Part shown: in pieces, positions 1 to 10,600 of the stretch
Layout: every line of letters begins with the position of its first letter
How positions within the stretch are numbered: the stretch's first letter is position 1
Assembly: GCA_022925895.1 (NCBI GenBank)
Contig: JAKSYS010000706.1
Span: 1 to 31,740, forward strand
Direction: 5' to 3'
Length of the DNA: 31,740 nt
Source of the DNA: Fragilaria crotonensis
Taxonomy: Eukaryota > Bacillariophyta > Fragilariophyceae > Fragilariales > Fragilariaceae
Program-made: the position numbers and the translations under genes
Notes under the pieces: model-generated
Seen by the model: only the letters and a program-made list of their open reading frames with translations
Database searches by the model: none
Told to the model about the DNA's origin: nothing

Positions 1-269
1 CGGTGTGCATCGGCATCCGTGGTAAAATTCTATTGGTTAATGTTTTATTCGAATGGGTCAAATAGGACAAAACGAGGGCGCGAGAATCTGGCGCCGCGCC
101 AGAATTCATCGATTTTGCTGAATTCTGGCGCCCCAATTCAGATTTCGCCCCTCGGGCGCGAAATCTGAGGTATCGAGCCCAAGCGGTGCCATGCATTTTG
201 GACAAAATTGTCGACGCAAATGGTCCTATCGGGTCATATCTCAGATTTAGCTCAGCGAGTGAGGATGCT
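1..269. other. Intergenic DNA with two adjacent hairpins
   Basis: I see no gene here. Two inverted repeats sit side by side. Arms 96-108 and 119-131 are a perfect 13-bp match (GCGCCAGAATTCA and its reverse complement) around a 10-nt loop. Arms 139-147 and 159-167 are a perfect 9-bp match (CAGATTTCG and its reverse complement) around an 11-nt loop. They could be ends or internal parts of a small non-autonomous element, but I find no target-site duplication. Confidence 0.5.
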
Positions 270-569
270 CTTACGGTAGTGAAAAGTTGAGATGAAAAAC
301 TGACCCCCAACTTTTTTAGAATATACTGCTTCCCGGCCTTATCGTGAACGCAGAAAAGTTGTGTTTTCCGGGTATTTTTGTCCTTACTGTCGCATTTTAT
401 TCCATACTACGAACTCCAGTACTATTATTAGAGGCAATTCCACTACAAGCCGTCATTGCTGGTGACCATAGCGATACTGCCAACATCATCGTTGAAGGCG
501 AGTGATTACAACAAGGTACTGTAGTGGAAAACAATACACAAGTAGCATTTAATTTTTCAGGAGTGTCGC

Positions 570-1160
570 CATCATGGTTGCTAGCATCGTCGTCGTTGCT
601 ACCGTCTAGTGTCGCCGTTGTCGCTGGTGTTGTCGTCGTCGCGAGGTCTAGTGTCATTAGTGTTGCCGTCGTCTTGTCGTCGTTAGCGTCTAGTGTCGCT
701 TGCGTCGTCGTCGTTGACGACGTCTAATGTCGCCGTCGTCGCTAGCGTCGTTGTCGTCGACAACGCCAAGTGTCGCCGTCGTCTTCGTCGTTGCAAGGTC
801 TACCGGTAGTGTTGTAGTCGTCGCTGTCATGGCTGCTACTCTAGTCGCAGTCGTCTTCGTCATCGCTAAGATCGCTCGTTGTCGTTGCTAGCGCCTCTCG
901 TCGCCGTCGTCGTCTCTAGTCGCCGTTGTCGTCGCTTGTCGTCATCGTCGCGAATTATAGTGACACCGTCGTCGTCATGGTCGCTAGTGTTGTCGTCGCC
1001 GACGACATCAAGTGTCGCATCTCTAGTCGCCGTCGACTTCGTTGTCGCTAGTGTCGTCGTTGTCATCGAAGATGTCTAGTGTTGCCGTCACTAGTGTCGT
1101 CGTCGTCGCCGTCGCCGTCGCGAGGTTAAGTGTCGCCGTTGTCGTCGTAGACAACGACAA
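570..1160. repeat. Degenerate GTC/GTT trinucleotide satellite
   Basis: About 590 bp is dominated by GTC, GTT and GCC triplets, with the recurring phrase CTAGTGTCGCCGTCGTC at irregular intervals of roughly 20-50 bp. The phrase makes it look like a diverged minisatellite built on a trinucleotide. It is enclosed entirely by the inverted-repeat element at 270-1446. Frames open on both strands (for example 524-727 and 866-1066) are low-complexity and not credible genes. Confidence 0.75.
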
Positions 1161-1261
1161 CGCTTGACATGACACCTACATACGTTTACTCGAATGGTGT
1201 GACAACTTGACACTTGGCGACAAGATCTCGTTTCACGCAGCGATGATTCAATCGACTCGAA

Positions 1262-1342
1262 GATCTCAACTTTTCATCGAAAAGTTGCTGTTAAAAGTTG
1301 GGCCCCAACTTACAAGCAACTTTTCGATGAAAAGTTGAGATC
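1262..1342. repeat. Perfect 28-bp inverted repeat with palindromic loop
   Basis: Bases 1262-1289 and 1315-1342 are exact reverse complements over 28 bp. The 25-nt loop (1290-1314) itself contains the palindrome AAGTTGGGCCCCAACTT. The arms reuse CAACTTTT/AAAAGTTG, the core of the terminal repeats of the surrounding element, so the same motif occurs at several nested levels. Confidence 0.85.
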
Positions 1343-1446
1343 GGAACAACTTAGTTTTTCATGCAACTTTTCACCCATAAGGCCGGTCAACACGAAAAAA
1401 AAAGTTGGGGGGTCAGTTTTTAATCTCAACTTTTCACTACCGTAAG

Positions 1447-4187
1447 GGTGGGCCTCAAGTACTACATCTTCAGAGCGAGGCGATGCTATCGAGTCGACAG
1501 TACCTCTGACGTATCTTGAGTGCTGTCTCCTCGCATGATATGTTCTGTAGACCTAAGTGCAACCAGTACGATTATCCATCAAAGGTCAACATGCATGATC
1601 ACAATATGATGATTTGTTGTCAGGAATCCTCTTCTGACAGCACATCTAAATTCTACCACCAAGCATGCGATGACAATGTTTCTTGGATTAAGCAGCAGAT
1701 GACAAATTAGGGCGGATCTCTGCAGGATACAAAGGCTGCCATCATTCGGTAGTTAACTTGTTTTTCCATATGTTTTGGGCCTGCTGGCACCAGTTTACAA
1801 GCTATATCGAGCTATTTAACCTCCTCCAGCAAGCAATTGCTGCTTGCTTTTGGTTCTCTTCAAGAAAGTGTGTGTAGTCGTCACACAAGAAGGTTGTTTT
1901 GGTAGTGGTAGGTACCCCTGTTAGCTGCTGGTGTCTTGTTCATGAAACATGATGATGACAAGTTCAGGATGGGACAATCATCTACGCATCTTTATGCAAC
2001 AAAGTAGCTACTTCTCCGGTGGCCATCACTGTTAATGTGCTCTTCTATCACTATGAAGAAGCAGATTGACAACACCAATTAAAGAAAAAGACGAGGATTC
2101 TAGCAGGCTCCCTGATTCCATTGGCAGAATAGACTGCACGTATTGCTAATGGAAAAGTTGCATTGTTTCCGGGGCATGTTCCAAGTCAGGAGGTACTAGT
2201 ACTAAGTCTGGGTGTGCTATTGTACAGAGCTAGCTACTCATCTCTTTCCACATGGTTATCCTTGAACTACTTAAACCCGCAATAGGAAGGCAGATGTGTT
2301 CTGTGACAGAGCACTTGAGCATGTGGTTCATCCTGAAGGGAAAGGAAGCTTATTATATCTTCAATAGCAGAAGAAGGCGATGCTGCAGAGCAGCTGTAAG
2401 AAGACAGCTATAGTATGTGGACACGTGATTATTGTAATGTTTGACTCATGGTAACGGATGCTAGGGAATTAGTTAGGAAAACTGGAGCAGCCAGAGTGCA
2501 CAGTAGGTGCTGACGTATACTAGACATTACTGTGGACAAAAGGGATTGATAGAACGGCGGCGGTATTGGGGGTTTAGGGGAATATAGCCTGAGGTGTACT
2601 GGGTAGCATACAGAAACTATGCAGTGACAAGTTGTTGCTAATCCTTGAGAGGCGTAGAAGCAATTTCAGTCACTTAAAGCCAGCATTGCTTGTTGGTGAC
2701 AGCAGGATTATTTGATTTGATCATCCAGCATGGCAGCACAAAGTAATTCTGAAAACAGGCAACAAGAATGACAGATGGATGTCATAAAAAGTCTCAAGAT
2801 ATCTTGTTGAATGATAAGAGTTGCCTCCAAAATACTAGCCTGTTGACTTGAACCAGAGTTGGAAGTGAGGAGTTAGTTCCAGCGCTTTCATAATTCCAGT
2901 GCTGAGTACTAGGCCTGAAGCACCCTTGTGACTCGGCCCACGTAAGCGTAGTAGCTCACCGGATCCGATTATCGGCAGGCGAAATGGAATCATCCAGTGA
3001 CGAGGTGTTGGTGTAGCCCCTTGCTGGAGTCTGGGTATCACGGTGTCGTTGTATTGAAGGAAAGCACAGACCGTACGTGCCGTTAGTGGAACTTCAACTT
3101 TGGATACCCGGTTTCAATAAGCAATTCCTATGTCGACCAATACAGGGCTCTAGCTAGAATGACTTGAAGTCGGAGTTGGCCTACTAGACTGCAAGTTGAA
3201 CATCAAGAAAGATGGACATTGAACTCTGTTTTTTTGGCACTACTACTCTATGGTCTACAAAGACCTCCCTCTCTCTTAGTTCTGCAGTACTCCAGTAGAC
3301 CACAATGCGCTCCAGTTGTGGTATAGCGTGTGTAATAGATAGGAGCCCTTATGGCAAACTCGTTCACTTCTGATCAGAACACTGGAATTTCAATTCGAGT
3401 ATGACCCCAAACAATGACTTCGCTGTTGCAAGCTTTGTTACGTTGTGGAAGTGTGAATGAAACCCAGGACATCCAGAAACGTCATGATGCTCAGAAGACA
3501 ATAAACGTTTCAAATACTATCCGCAATTGGATGCCGTACTATAAGAAGGGTAAACTAAGTTCTATTGTCAGACATGTCAGTTCCAGCGCGATCCTCTGAA
3601 ACGTTTTCAATCAGGTATTCCCCTTCACGAAAACACATGTAGCTTTGACGTTTTGGCGACATAAGTCTGGCATGTCATTCCTTGTTGTGATAGTGAAAAG
3701 TCCTCTGCGTGCTCGAAATTAGCTCTGCGTTCGTCTGCGTACAATTACAAAATGGGCAATACTGATTTTCGCGGAACATTTGCGTCAGGAAGGTCCGGCC
3801 ACATACTCTGCTTGGTATTAATTGCATGTAGAAGCTACGAGAAGAAACGTCATTTTACGGACCTCCCAGTACTCGTGAGTTCAGTAGGATTTGTCCATTT
3901 TCTGCCGGACGCACTGTACTTACAAGATTCCTTGTCCTGGACTTCTCCAGTTCTGTGGACTTCGTCTGCTGATTCCTACAGTCTGCCATAGTGCCGCATG
4001 TTTGCAACATGAGTTTAGGCTACGCGTCATCTACGCGCGATCAATCTGCCACATAGACGTCTCGGACAGCGGAGTGTGGGCACAATAGTAATGAAAAGCA
4101 CCTTTGCATTTTCGGTTTTTCAATCCAACCACGGTAGAGTATACGTTTCATCAAGCGTTCATTAACACCTTGTTGTCAAAAGTCATC
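1447..4187. other. Gene-poor region, no recognisable gene
   Basis: Open frames here are all under 100 codons (for example 1516-1710 +, 2835-3041 -, 3414-3599 +, 3752-3991 +). They have no recognisable domain and no supporting splice pattern. The last few hundred bases must hold the kinase promoter and 5' UTR. I considered degraded copia sequence near 2280-2400 but could not support it. Confidence 0.4.
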
Positions 4188-5744
4188 ATGTCTCGTCGAT
4201 CTGAAACGGGAAGAAATGGTAGCATAAGCGACTCTCTCCCGCAGACTCTGTCCGAACGCGGAACAGACATCCTAAAGGACGTCTTGAATTCTCCAATCTT
4301 CTCGTCAGGCCTTGTCAACGAGCAGGTTCCGTCATTCGCTCGCGATGGTAAGTTCGAAACAATCAACATCGGCTCATTCATTTCATGGAGGTCTCATTGA
4401 TTCTTAACACCATCATTACTCACAGACATCAAGCTCGGCGAGGTGCTTGGATTCGGAACCTTCGGGGTCGTACGAGAAGTCACTGAGATTCGATGCAGTC
4501 ACGCGGTCATCGGTAATGGCATGCCAAACACAGAGGCACTAGTTGATTCTTCATCCTTTCTTTACCTCAATGACACTCTTTCTGGCGATGCCCCTGCTGG
4601 AGCATCAGTATCGCCGACTGGGTGTCGCAGCATTTGAACCAAAATGATAGATTCGCCGTGACGACTGCAAATGTCGACTCGATGCTTTCGAGGTGGTGAT
4701 GCACGATACGCCCTGAAACACTTATTGCTCGAGGATGCCAACGAGAAGGAGAGTGATAACGCCCAATTGATCTCGCAATTGAAGTCAAATATCTTCAAGT
4801 TCTATCCATCCTCACATCATTAAGTTGCGAGGACTTTTCCAGACTGATGATCCATTTCATCTAGCATATTTCTTCATTATGGATCGGCTTTATGATACAC
4901 TAGAAGACAAAATGAAAGAATGGACAGGTTGCCAGCGAAGCTTATGGAAAGAAACGTTCTCTTCTTGTTATGGAGATCCGATGGATCATGAGTATATTCG
5001 GAAAGATTTGATGACGCAACGACTTCTAGTTGCCCACGACATCGCTTCAGCCTTTGATTACATGCATACCAACAAAGTGTTGCACCGGTGAGTCAAAATA
5101 TCGTAAATTCAGGATCATCATGTCGCATACATCGACATGCATTCTCACTCTTTTTGCTATGCAGTGACATCAAACCTCAAAATATGGGATTTGATGTTCG
5201 TGGCAACATTAAGGTGTTCGACTTTGGTCTCGCAAAGTCACTCGTCCCGGAACTCCAAGCGCAATGTGGACTGCTATATAATTTGACAGCCAAGTCCGGC
5301 TCGCTACCGTACATGGCACCAGAGGTGGCCATGTCAAAACCATACAACGAGAAATGTGACGTGTATTCGTTCGGCATTCTCTTCTACGAAATCGTCGCAT
5401 TGAAGCCTCCATTTTCGCAACATGTACTGAAGAATTATACTGCCAAAGTCTTGAAGGGTGGAGCGCGTCCTCCTATCAAACGCACTTTCCCCTCGTGCAC
5501 CAAGAAAATTCTCAAGAGTTCATGGTCCGTGTCGCACACTAACCGACCAGACATGGCAACGATTGTCAAGCTAATTCAAAGCGACGTTGAGCTCTTGGAA
5601 CAGGGAGCCCTCGTCCACGCCCGGTCAAACCATATGATGAATCTTTCCAAGCACAGTTTAAATGGTGGTCGTGATGACAAGAAGTCGTCGTCACAAGGAT
5701 TCGATGACGATAAACACCCGGTGAAGGTACTTTCCGTGTTCTAA
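4188..5744 (+). CDS. Protein kinase (diatom-type), N-lobe frame-broken
   Basis: This is a serine/threonine-type protein kinase. Exon 1 starts at ATG 4188 (MSRRSETGRNGS). A 78-bp GT-AG intron (4348-4425) precedes the glycine loop GEVLGFGTFGVVREV. The ATP-binding lysine is probably in ARYALKHLLLED (from 4701), followed by DLAIEVKYLQVLS and HPHIIKLRGLF. A second intron (5088-5164) splits the catalytic HRD: HR|DIKPQN. DFGLAKS, SGSLPYMAPEV and CDVYSFGILFYEIVALKPPF follow, so activation-segment and C-lobe motifs are complete. The basic and acidic tail ends at 5744. About 85 residues separate the glycine loop from the lysine, a large insert. Reading the N-lobe needs frame changes near 4762-4764 (CCC), near 4806-4807 (CC) and somewhere in 4560-4700. 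These are 1-nt losses, unrecognised splicing, or decay. The C-lobe is intact. The substrate is unknown. Confidence 0.85.
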
Positions 5745-7663
5745 ACGGAGACCCTTGACATCGTTGCAATTAACCGCGCAAACCCAAGTCTTCATACCCA
5801 ACACGAATAAATAGATTGCATTGTGAGCCTTTCTCCCAGTCAGTTTATGTACTTCATTTGGTTTTGTGCTTACGTAGGAAGGCATGAGTACACTTTTGTA
5901 CCTCCGAGACAGATGCAACACAACTCCTATCGTTGGAGAGTAGTCACTCTGCTGTATTATGATGAATCCCTGAAAAAGACAATTCGCTCGATTTCTTGTC
6001 GTGTCGACATTTTCTTATGCTGGCCGCATTATTCCGAGCGGATTAAATCCAAAAAGTACGTTGTGCTTTACATATGCGTCTCTGTTTGTGCGGGTATGCA
6101 CTGATACTCTGATGCCATGGTTGTTCGTCTGATCTTCCATGATCGTGGGAGACCAAGCATTGTGGGCAGGGCATGAATCAATGCCTGCATACATCTATAG
6201 CTCGTATAGTCGGTCAACTACTCGCAACAGTACTGGAATATGTCAGGTGCTTCAAATCTCATAGTTTAGGTATTTACTTTCATCGAAGCTCTGAAAGGTG
6301 AAATGAAACCCTTTGCCTCGTCTGGGGTCAGTTGAACACACGTATCCCTTCGTTGTCGCCGTCGCTGTTGTATCGATAATGGATGGTGATAATATGAGGT
6401 CCATGAGCTCAGAAAATGATACATCTTGGAGGCGCAAGGACGGCCTTTTCGACAAAGGAATGGAGACATGCGCACTGCTGCTAGTCAACGGAATGGCAGG
6501 TTCATGGCGTCGACTGGCGAACTTTCGCCGTTTGCATGGTCGACACTGACAGTCGTTAGTGGCAGTGCACACTGTCAACGATACGCGACACTTTGATTTG
6601 TTTTCTTAATCTCCTGTTGCCTTTGGCCGTGACAGTTGTTTGATGGAGAATGATGAAGTCCAGATTGTCAAGTTCCATTATCATGTTGGTGGTTGCTGAA
6701 GGTCAGATTTGCGATTTTGATTCGTTTTGACCCGATTACATTGGATAGAAATTGTGATTCGAAAATTTTCAATACCAGGTGTGTCTTGTTACGATTTTGG
6801 TGTATGATGAGACATGGGGTAGGAGTGTTTTATGATCACGTAGTTTTCGTGTGTTCGACGTTTCTCCAGAATTCCAATCATGTCCATGAGCCCATGTCTC
6901 GCAGAGTCGTACGTTTCATCAAAACAGGGTCGATTCAGGCGCGATGTGCAATATGCAGCACTACCAACGCCGCACAACGAGAAGTCGGAAGTTTTGAGTG
7001 ATGGTTCACGGCATTTAATTGCTGATGCTGAACAGAACGATGTGCAAGTTGCGCGGAGTACTTGTACTCTAATGGCCATGGTGTGTTTGCACCATGAAGT
7101 GGCGGTTTCATTGTTTCAATGTGGAGATCAGAGTCTGCGGAACACGAATCGCGTCACACTGTGACGTCACGGTATAGTCTCCTCGTGGTTGTTACATATC
7201 ATATGTATATCATATATCATTGACATATGACCAGTGACATGTGACATGTGACCATGACGACGGTGCTTTGTGCTTTACCCTGCCACAGTGTGGCTTGTAC
7301 AATACGGGATACGGGGAACTGTGGTACTCCAGTACATCGGAGATCTTGGTAATAGTACATGTATATGAATGTATACTGCACAGTACACCGAATCTACCGG
7401 TAGGCATGGTATGGTAGTTCTTGCCGAGTATTCGGCGTACAGTACCATTAACCACTGTACGCCAGTATGTCGTATGTTGCGTTACTGTATGCATATGCGT
7501 CTTGCTTTGAGCAGTTTTCCACAAGTAATGGAAGGGCGAATTGCGTGACTTCCGTATCTTCAAGCAATCTCGACACTAAGGCGAGGTCAGTCGACACTCT
7601 CAACTTGTTGACATTGCCACATTCCTGGGAACTAACCTCGTCTCAACCAGGAGAAAGACTATA
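5745..7663. other. Intergenic region, no recognisable gene
   Basis: Open frames (5823-6104 +, 6252-6578 -, 6693-7001 +, 6880-7164 +) are short, overlap each other on both strands and carry no recognisable domain. A CATATATCATATG-like AT-rich patch at about 7195-7220 is followed by GACATGTGAC repeats. From about 7300 to 7460 the sequence is rich in GTAC motifs. The last 150 bases should contain the promoter of the next gene. GAGCAGTTTTC at 7509 and TTGCGTGAC at 7541 recur upstream of its paralogue. Confidence 0.4.
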
Positions 7664-10600
7664 ATGGATAATTTTACCATGGATAATTCTACCATGGATA
7701 GCTTGACAATACCATCACAGGTGTACTCACCGGTACGTCGTGAGCTTGCCGGATCTGTGTAAGCTGCGTCTCATTCTCATGTATGGGAGTACGCATTCTG
7801 TCCTGCGTCTCCTTTCCCATAATTCTGTGCCCTTCCTACTCTAACTCGTCCTTGCCGTCTGCTATCAGAATCCTGCCATCGAAATCTTGCGAAGTGCTCC
7901 AAGTATGGGTAGGAATGAAGAGTTTGCGCTCTTGGCCTCTGAGGATCCAAGAAATAGATCCGAATATACATCGGGACTGATGTTTCTCGGGTACTTCTAT
8001 CTTGCCTTCTTTTTCGTATGGACTGGAGTCGTTTTGATGTTCAAATGCATGGGACCAGAAAAGGTTGGGTTCTGGTCAGGACACGCCATGCAGCCGATCG
8101 AAGTGCAACCCAAGTCATTCATCCGACGATATAGGATTATATTGGTTCGATCCGTCGTTGGTAAGGCAGCTTTGGTGTGGATAGCCTTCGTCATTGTCTT
8201 TTTGACTGTGGGACTGAATGGTCTAAACGAAGCCAAGACGTTGTTCAAGGAGAGCTTCATTGTAAGTCAACCTCGAAATGCATTTGCAATCTCATTGCTC
8301 TAGTGACTATACCGTACTGAAAATCCTGCGACATAGGAACTGAATACCGTGATTGATGCAGCCGCTGCGGCCAAGCAGAACTTCAATTCCAGACTGACGA
8401 AGCTATCGTGATGAGGACAACGTGGTGTTGGACATGACAAGCTTTGCCGCTTACAGGACATCAGAAGGGCAGCAACGAAAGCAGCAGCATTCCACTCAGC
8501 ATAGGGCTCGACGCACAGCTCGCATCACATCTTCTGTGCGTCGGGCGAACACTGACGAGGAAACGGCGAGTAAGCTAGATGCTCTGTTTGCAAAGTTAGC
8601 ATCTGAGTCCGCTGCAACCGATGCTCAAACTCCCACCCCAAGTCCAGTCAGAACAGCATCGAATCGTCCTGAAGGCAACGTGCACGGCAGAAATACGAAT
8701 CGACCTATAAGTTTGAATCTCGGTTTCCTTGCTAACGCTCCTGTCGCCAATGTGGATGGCGCGAATACGAATCAACCTACAATTGTCTTGAATCTCGGTG
8801 ATCTTGCAGACATTCCCATTGCCAATGTGGATGACGCGAAAACGGATCAACCATTACTGGATCTAAGTTTTCTTTCAGTTACAGATGCACCCGTTGCCAA
8901 TGTGGATGGAACGAATACAGATCAACCATCAGATTTACGTTTGGCTTCCCCGACTGATCCTCCCGTGGCAAACTTGGGTGGAGCGGATACTGATCAACCT
9001 GTGTTTGATACTTCCTTCAATATCCCTTCTGAATCAGATCAGGCCTCGCCCGTTTCGACTGTTACCGTTTCTACCGAATTGAATCAGACGTTGGATCTCA
9101 GCGTCTTCGGCGACTCTACAGGACTATTCGTCAACTCGACTGAGGATTTCGCTAATTTGATTGGTTTGAGTAGCTTTGCGGGAGATGACGCGTTCAAGGC
9201 CTTAATTCTGAATGCTCTATTCTCCTTGATGATGCTCGATGACTTCATGGCAGCCGAACTTGAGGAGGGATGAATGGCATCAATGCTACAACGGAAGTCG
9301 CCGAGATGTTGAACGCAACAGCTTTGACTGTGAATCCTCCCAACGCTCTCGCGTATGTACTTGCCATTCCATGGTTGTTGGTGCCCTTCGTTTTGTTCAT
9401 TGTTGTGGTGATGGCTGGGAGATCGAGGGCCAACGCGAAGATTTTGCCGCGTATTGCACGATATACGATGCCATTGCTTTGTCTCTTGACCATGGCGTCA
9501 ACCGCTCTGGCAATTATCATGTTAGCCTATGCGACCGCCAATGCTGGTAAGTCGTGTTTGTCATTGATCTATGGATATCCATTGTCATTGCTGTCGCGGC
9601 TCACTGAATGACTACACGCATGTTCTTAGACTTTTGTTCGGGTGGTCAGAGCAACACTCCTGACGAAACAATTTTGGAAATGGTCTTAGCAAGGGGCTTC
9701 GAAGCAGACAGCTTGGTCTTCTTGGCAACAGAATACTATGTGTCACAATGTGATGCAGAATACCCATATGACTTTGTAGACACGTTCATGAAGGAACTTG
9801 AAACTGCCAGTTTAGCAATTTCGGCTGTGGAATCCGCCATTGCGACGAAACTATGGAATCTATAGTTGCCGAATGCGGCTCTGACGCCGAGGATCGATTC
9901 TCTCCTGTCGGCTATGAAGTCTCGCCTACTGGAGGTAGGGAGCGCTTTGGATGATGCTCTATCAAGTTTGTCGTGTGATTCGGTGGTACCGACGTTTACT
10001 AACACAGCCTACGATGATGCATGTGATGTCAGTGTAAGCGGTCTTTACTACTGTTATGTGTGTAAGTTTCATCATGAATGGGTGGTTTCTTTCTCTATAT
10101 TGACGCAACCTTTTGTTTTCGCTCTCACCAAATGTTCTGCCTCTCCTTTCGGACGTTAGCATTCATCGTGATGGCGTTCACAGGCATGATAATGATAACC
10201 CTGCGCGGCGTTTGTCCCCGTCACAGGTACACAACAAACGAAGGACGCTAAAGGTAATCTCAAGGGAAGGGCAATAGACGATATGGAGACTGGCAATCTT
10301 GACCAATCAGATGAGGATGTTGACTTTTCTGAGAGTGAATCAGATAGTGACGAAGACAAGGCCATTGATTCCGATTCAAGGGGAAACAGAAAAGCGATTC
10401 TGATGAAGATGACGGTTCAGAAAAGGATGAGAACTCAGATGACGATAATGGCAATTCGGAAGATGGTAATGACTCCGACAATGATCAAGATTCTGAAGAA
10501 GACGCAGATTCGGAGAATGATGCCGGGTCGGAGAAAGATGGAACTTCTGACAATAAGGAGTCCTCGGATCAAGACGAAAGCTCTGACGATGATGAAGATT

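Larger units (their letters stand above)
270..1446. mobile_element. Non-autonomous TIR element with GTC-satellite interior
   Basis: The ends are long imperfect inverted repeats of about 75-80 bp. The left end at 270 reads CTTACGGTAGTGAAAAGTTG. The right end, to 1446, reads as its reverse complement, and similarity continues inward through GACCCCCAACTTTTTT to GGCCTTAT. TA dinucleotides at 272-273 and 1443-1444 would suit a TA target duplication (Tc1/mariner or Stowaway type), giving an element of 274-1442. That reading is inference. The interior encodes no transposase. It holds a degenerate trinucleotide satellite (about 570-1160) and a perfect 28-bp internal hairpin (1262-1342). Short open frames inside are by-products of the GTC repeat. 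Confidence 0.7.

Noticed and set aside
524-1079. Val/Ser-rich small ORFs within 524-1079
   Set aside because: They come from the GTC trinucleotide satellite; no domain and no start context.
2280-2400. Possible degraded copia RNase H (RKADVFCDRALEHVVHPEGK)
   Set aside because: The resemblance to NRADYFTKHHP is weak, frames are broken and no other copia motif lies nearby.
6252-6578. 108-codon minus-strand ORF
   Set aside because: No recognisable domain, overlapping frames on both strands, and no splice or promoter support.
6880-7164. Possible duplicated kinase fragment (PTPHNEKSEVLSDG versus KPYNEKCDVYSFG)
   Set aside because: Only a handful of residues match and no other kinase motif is present on either side.
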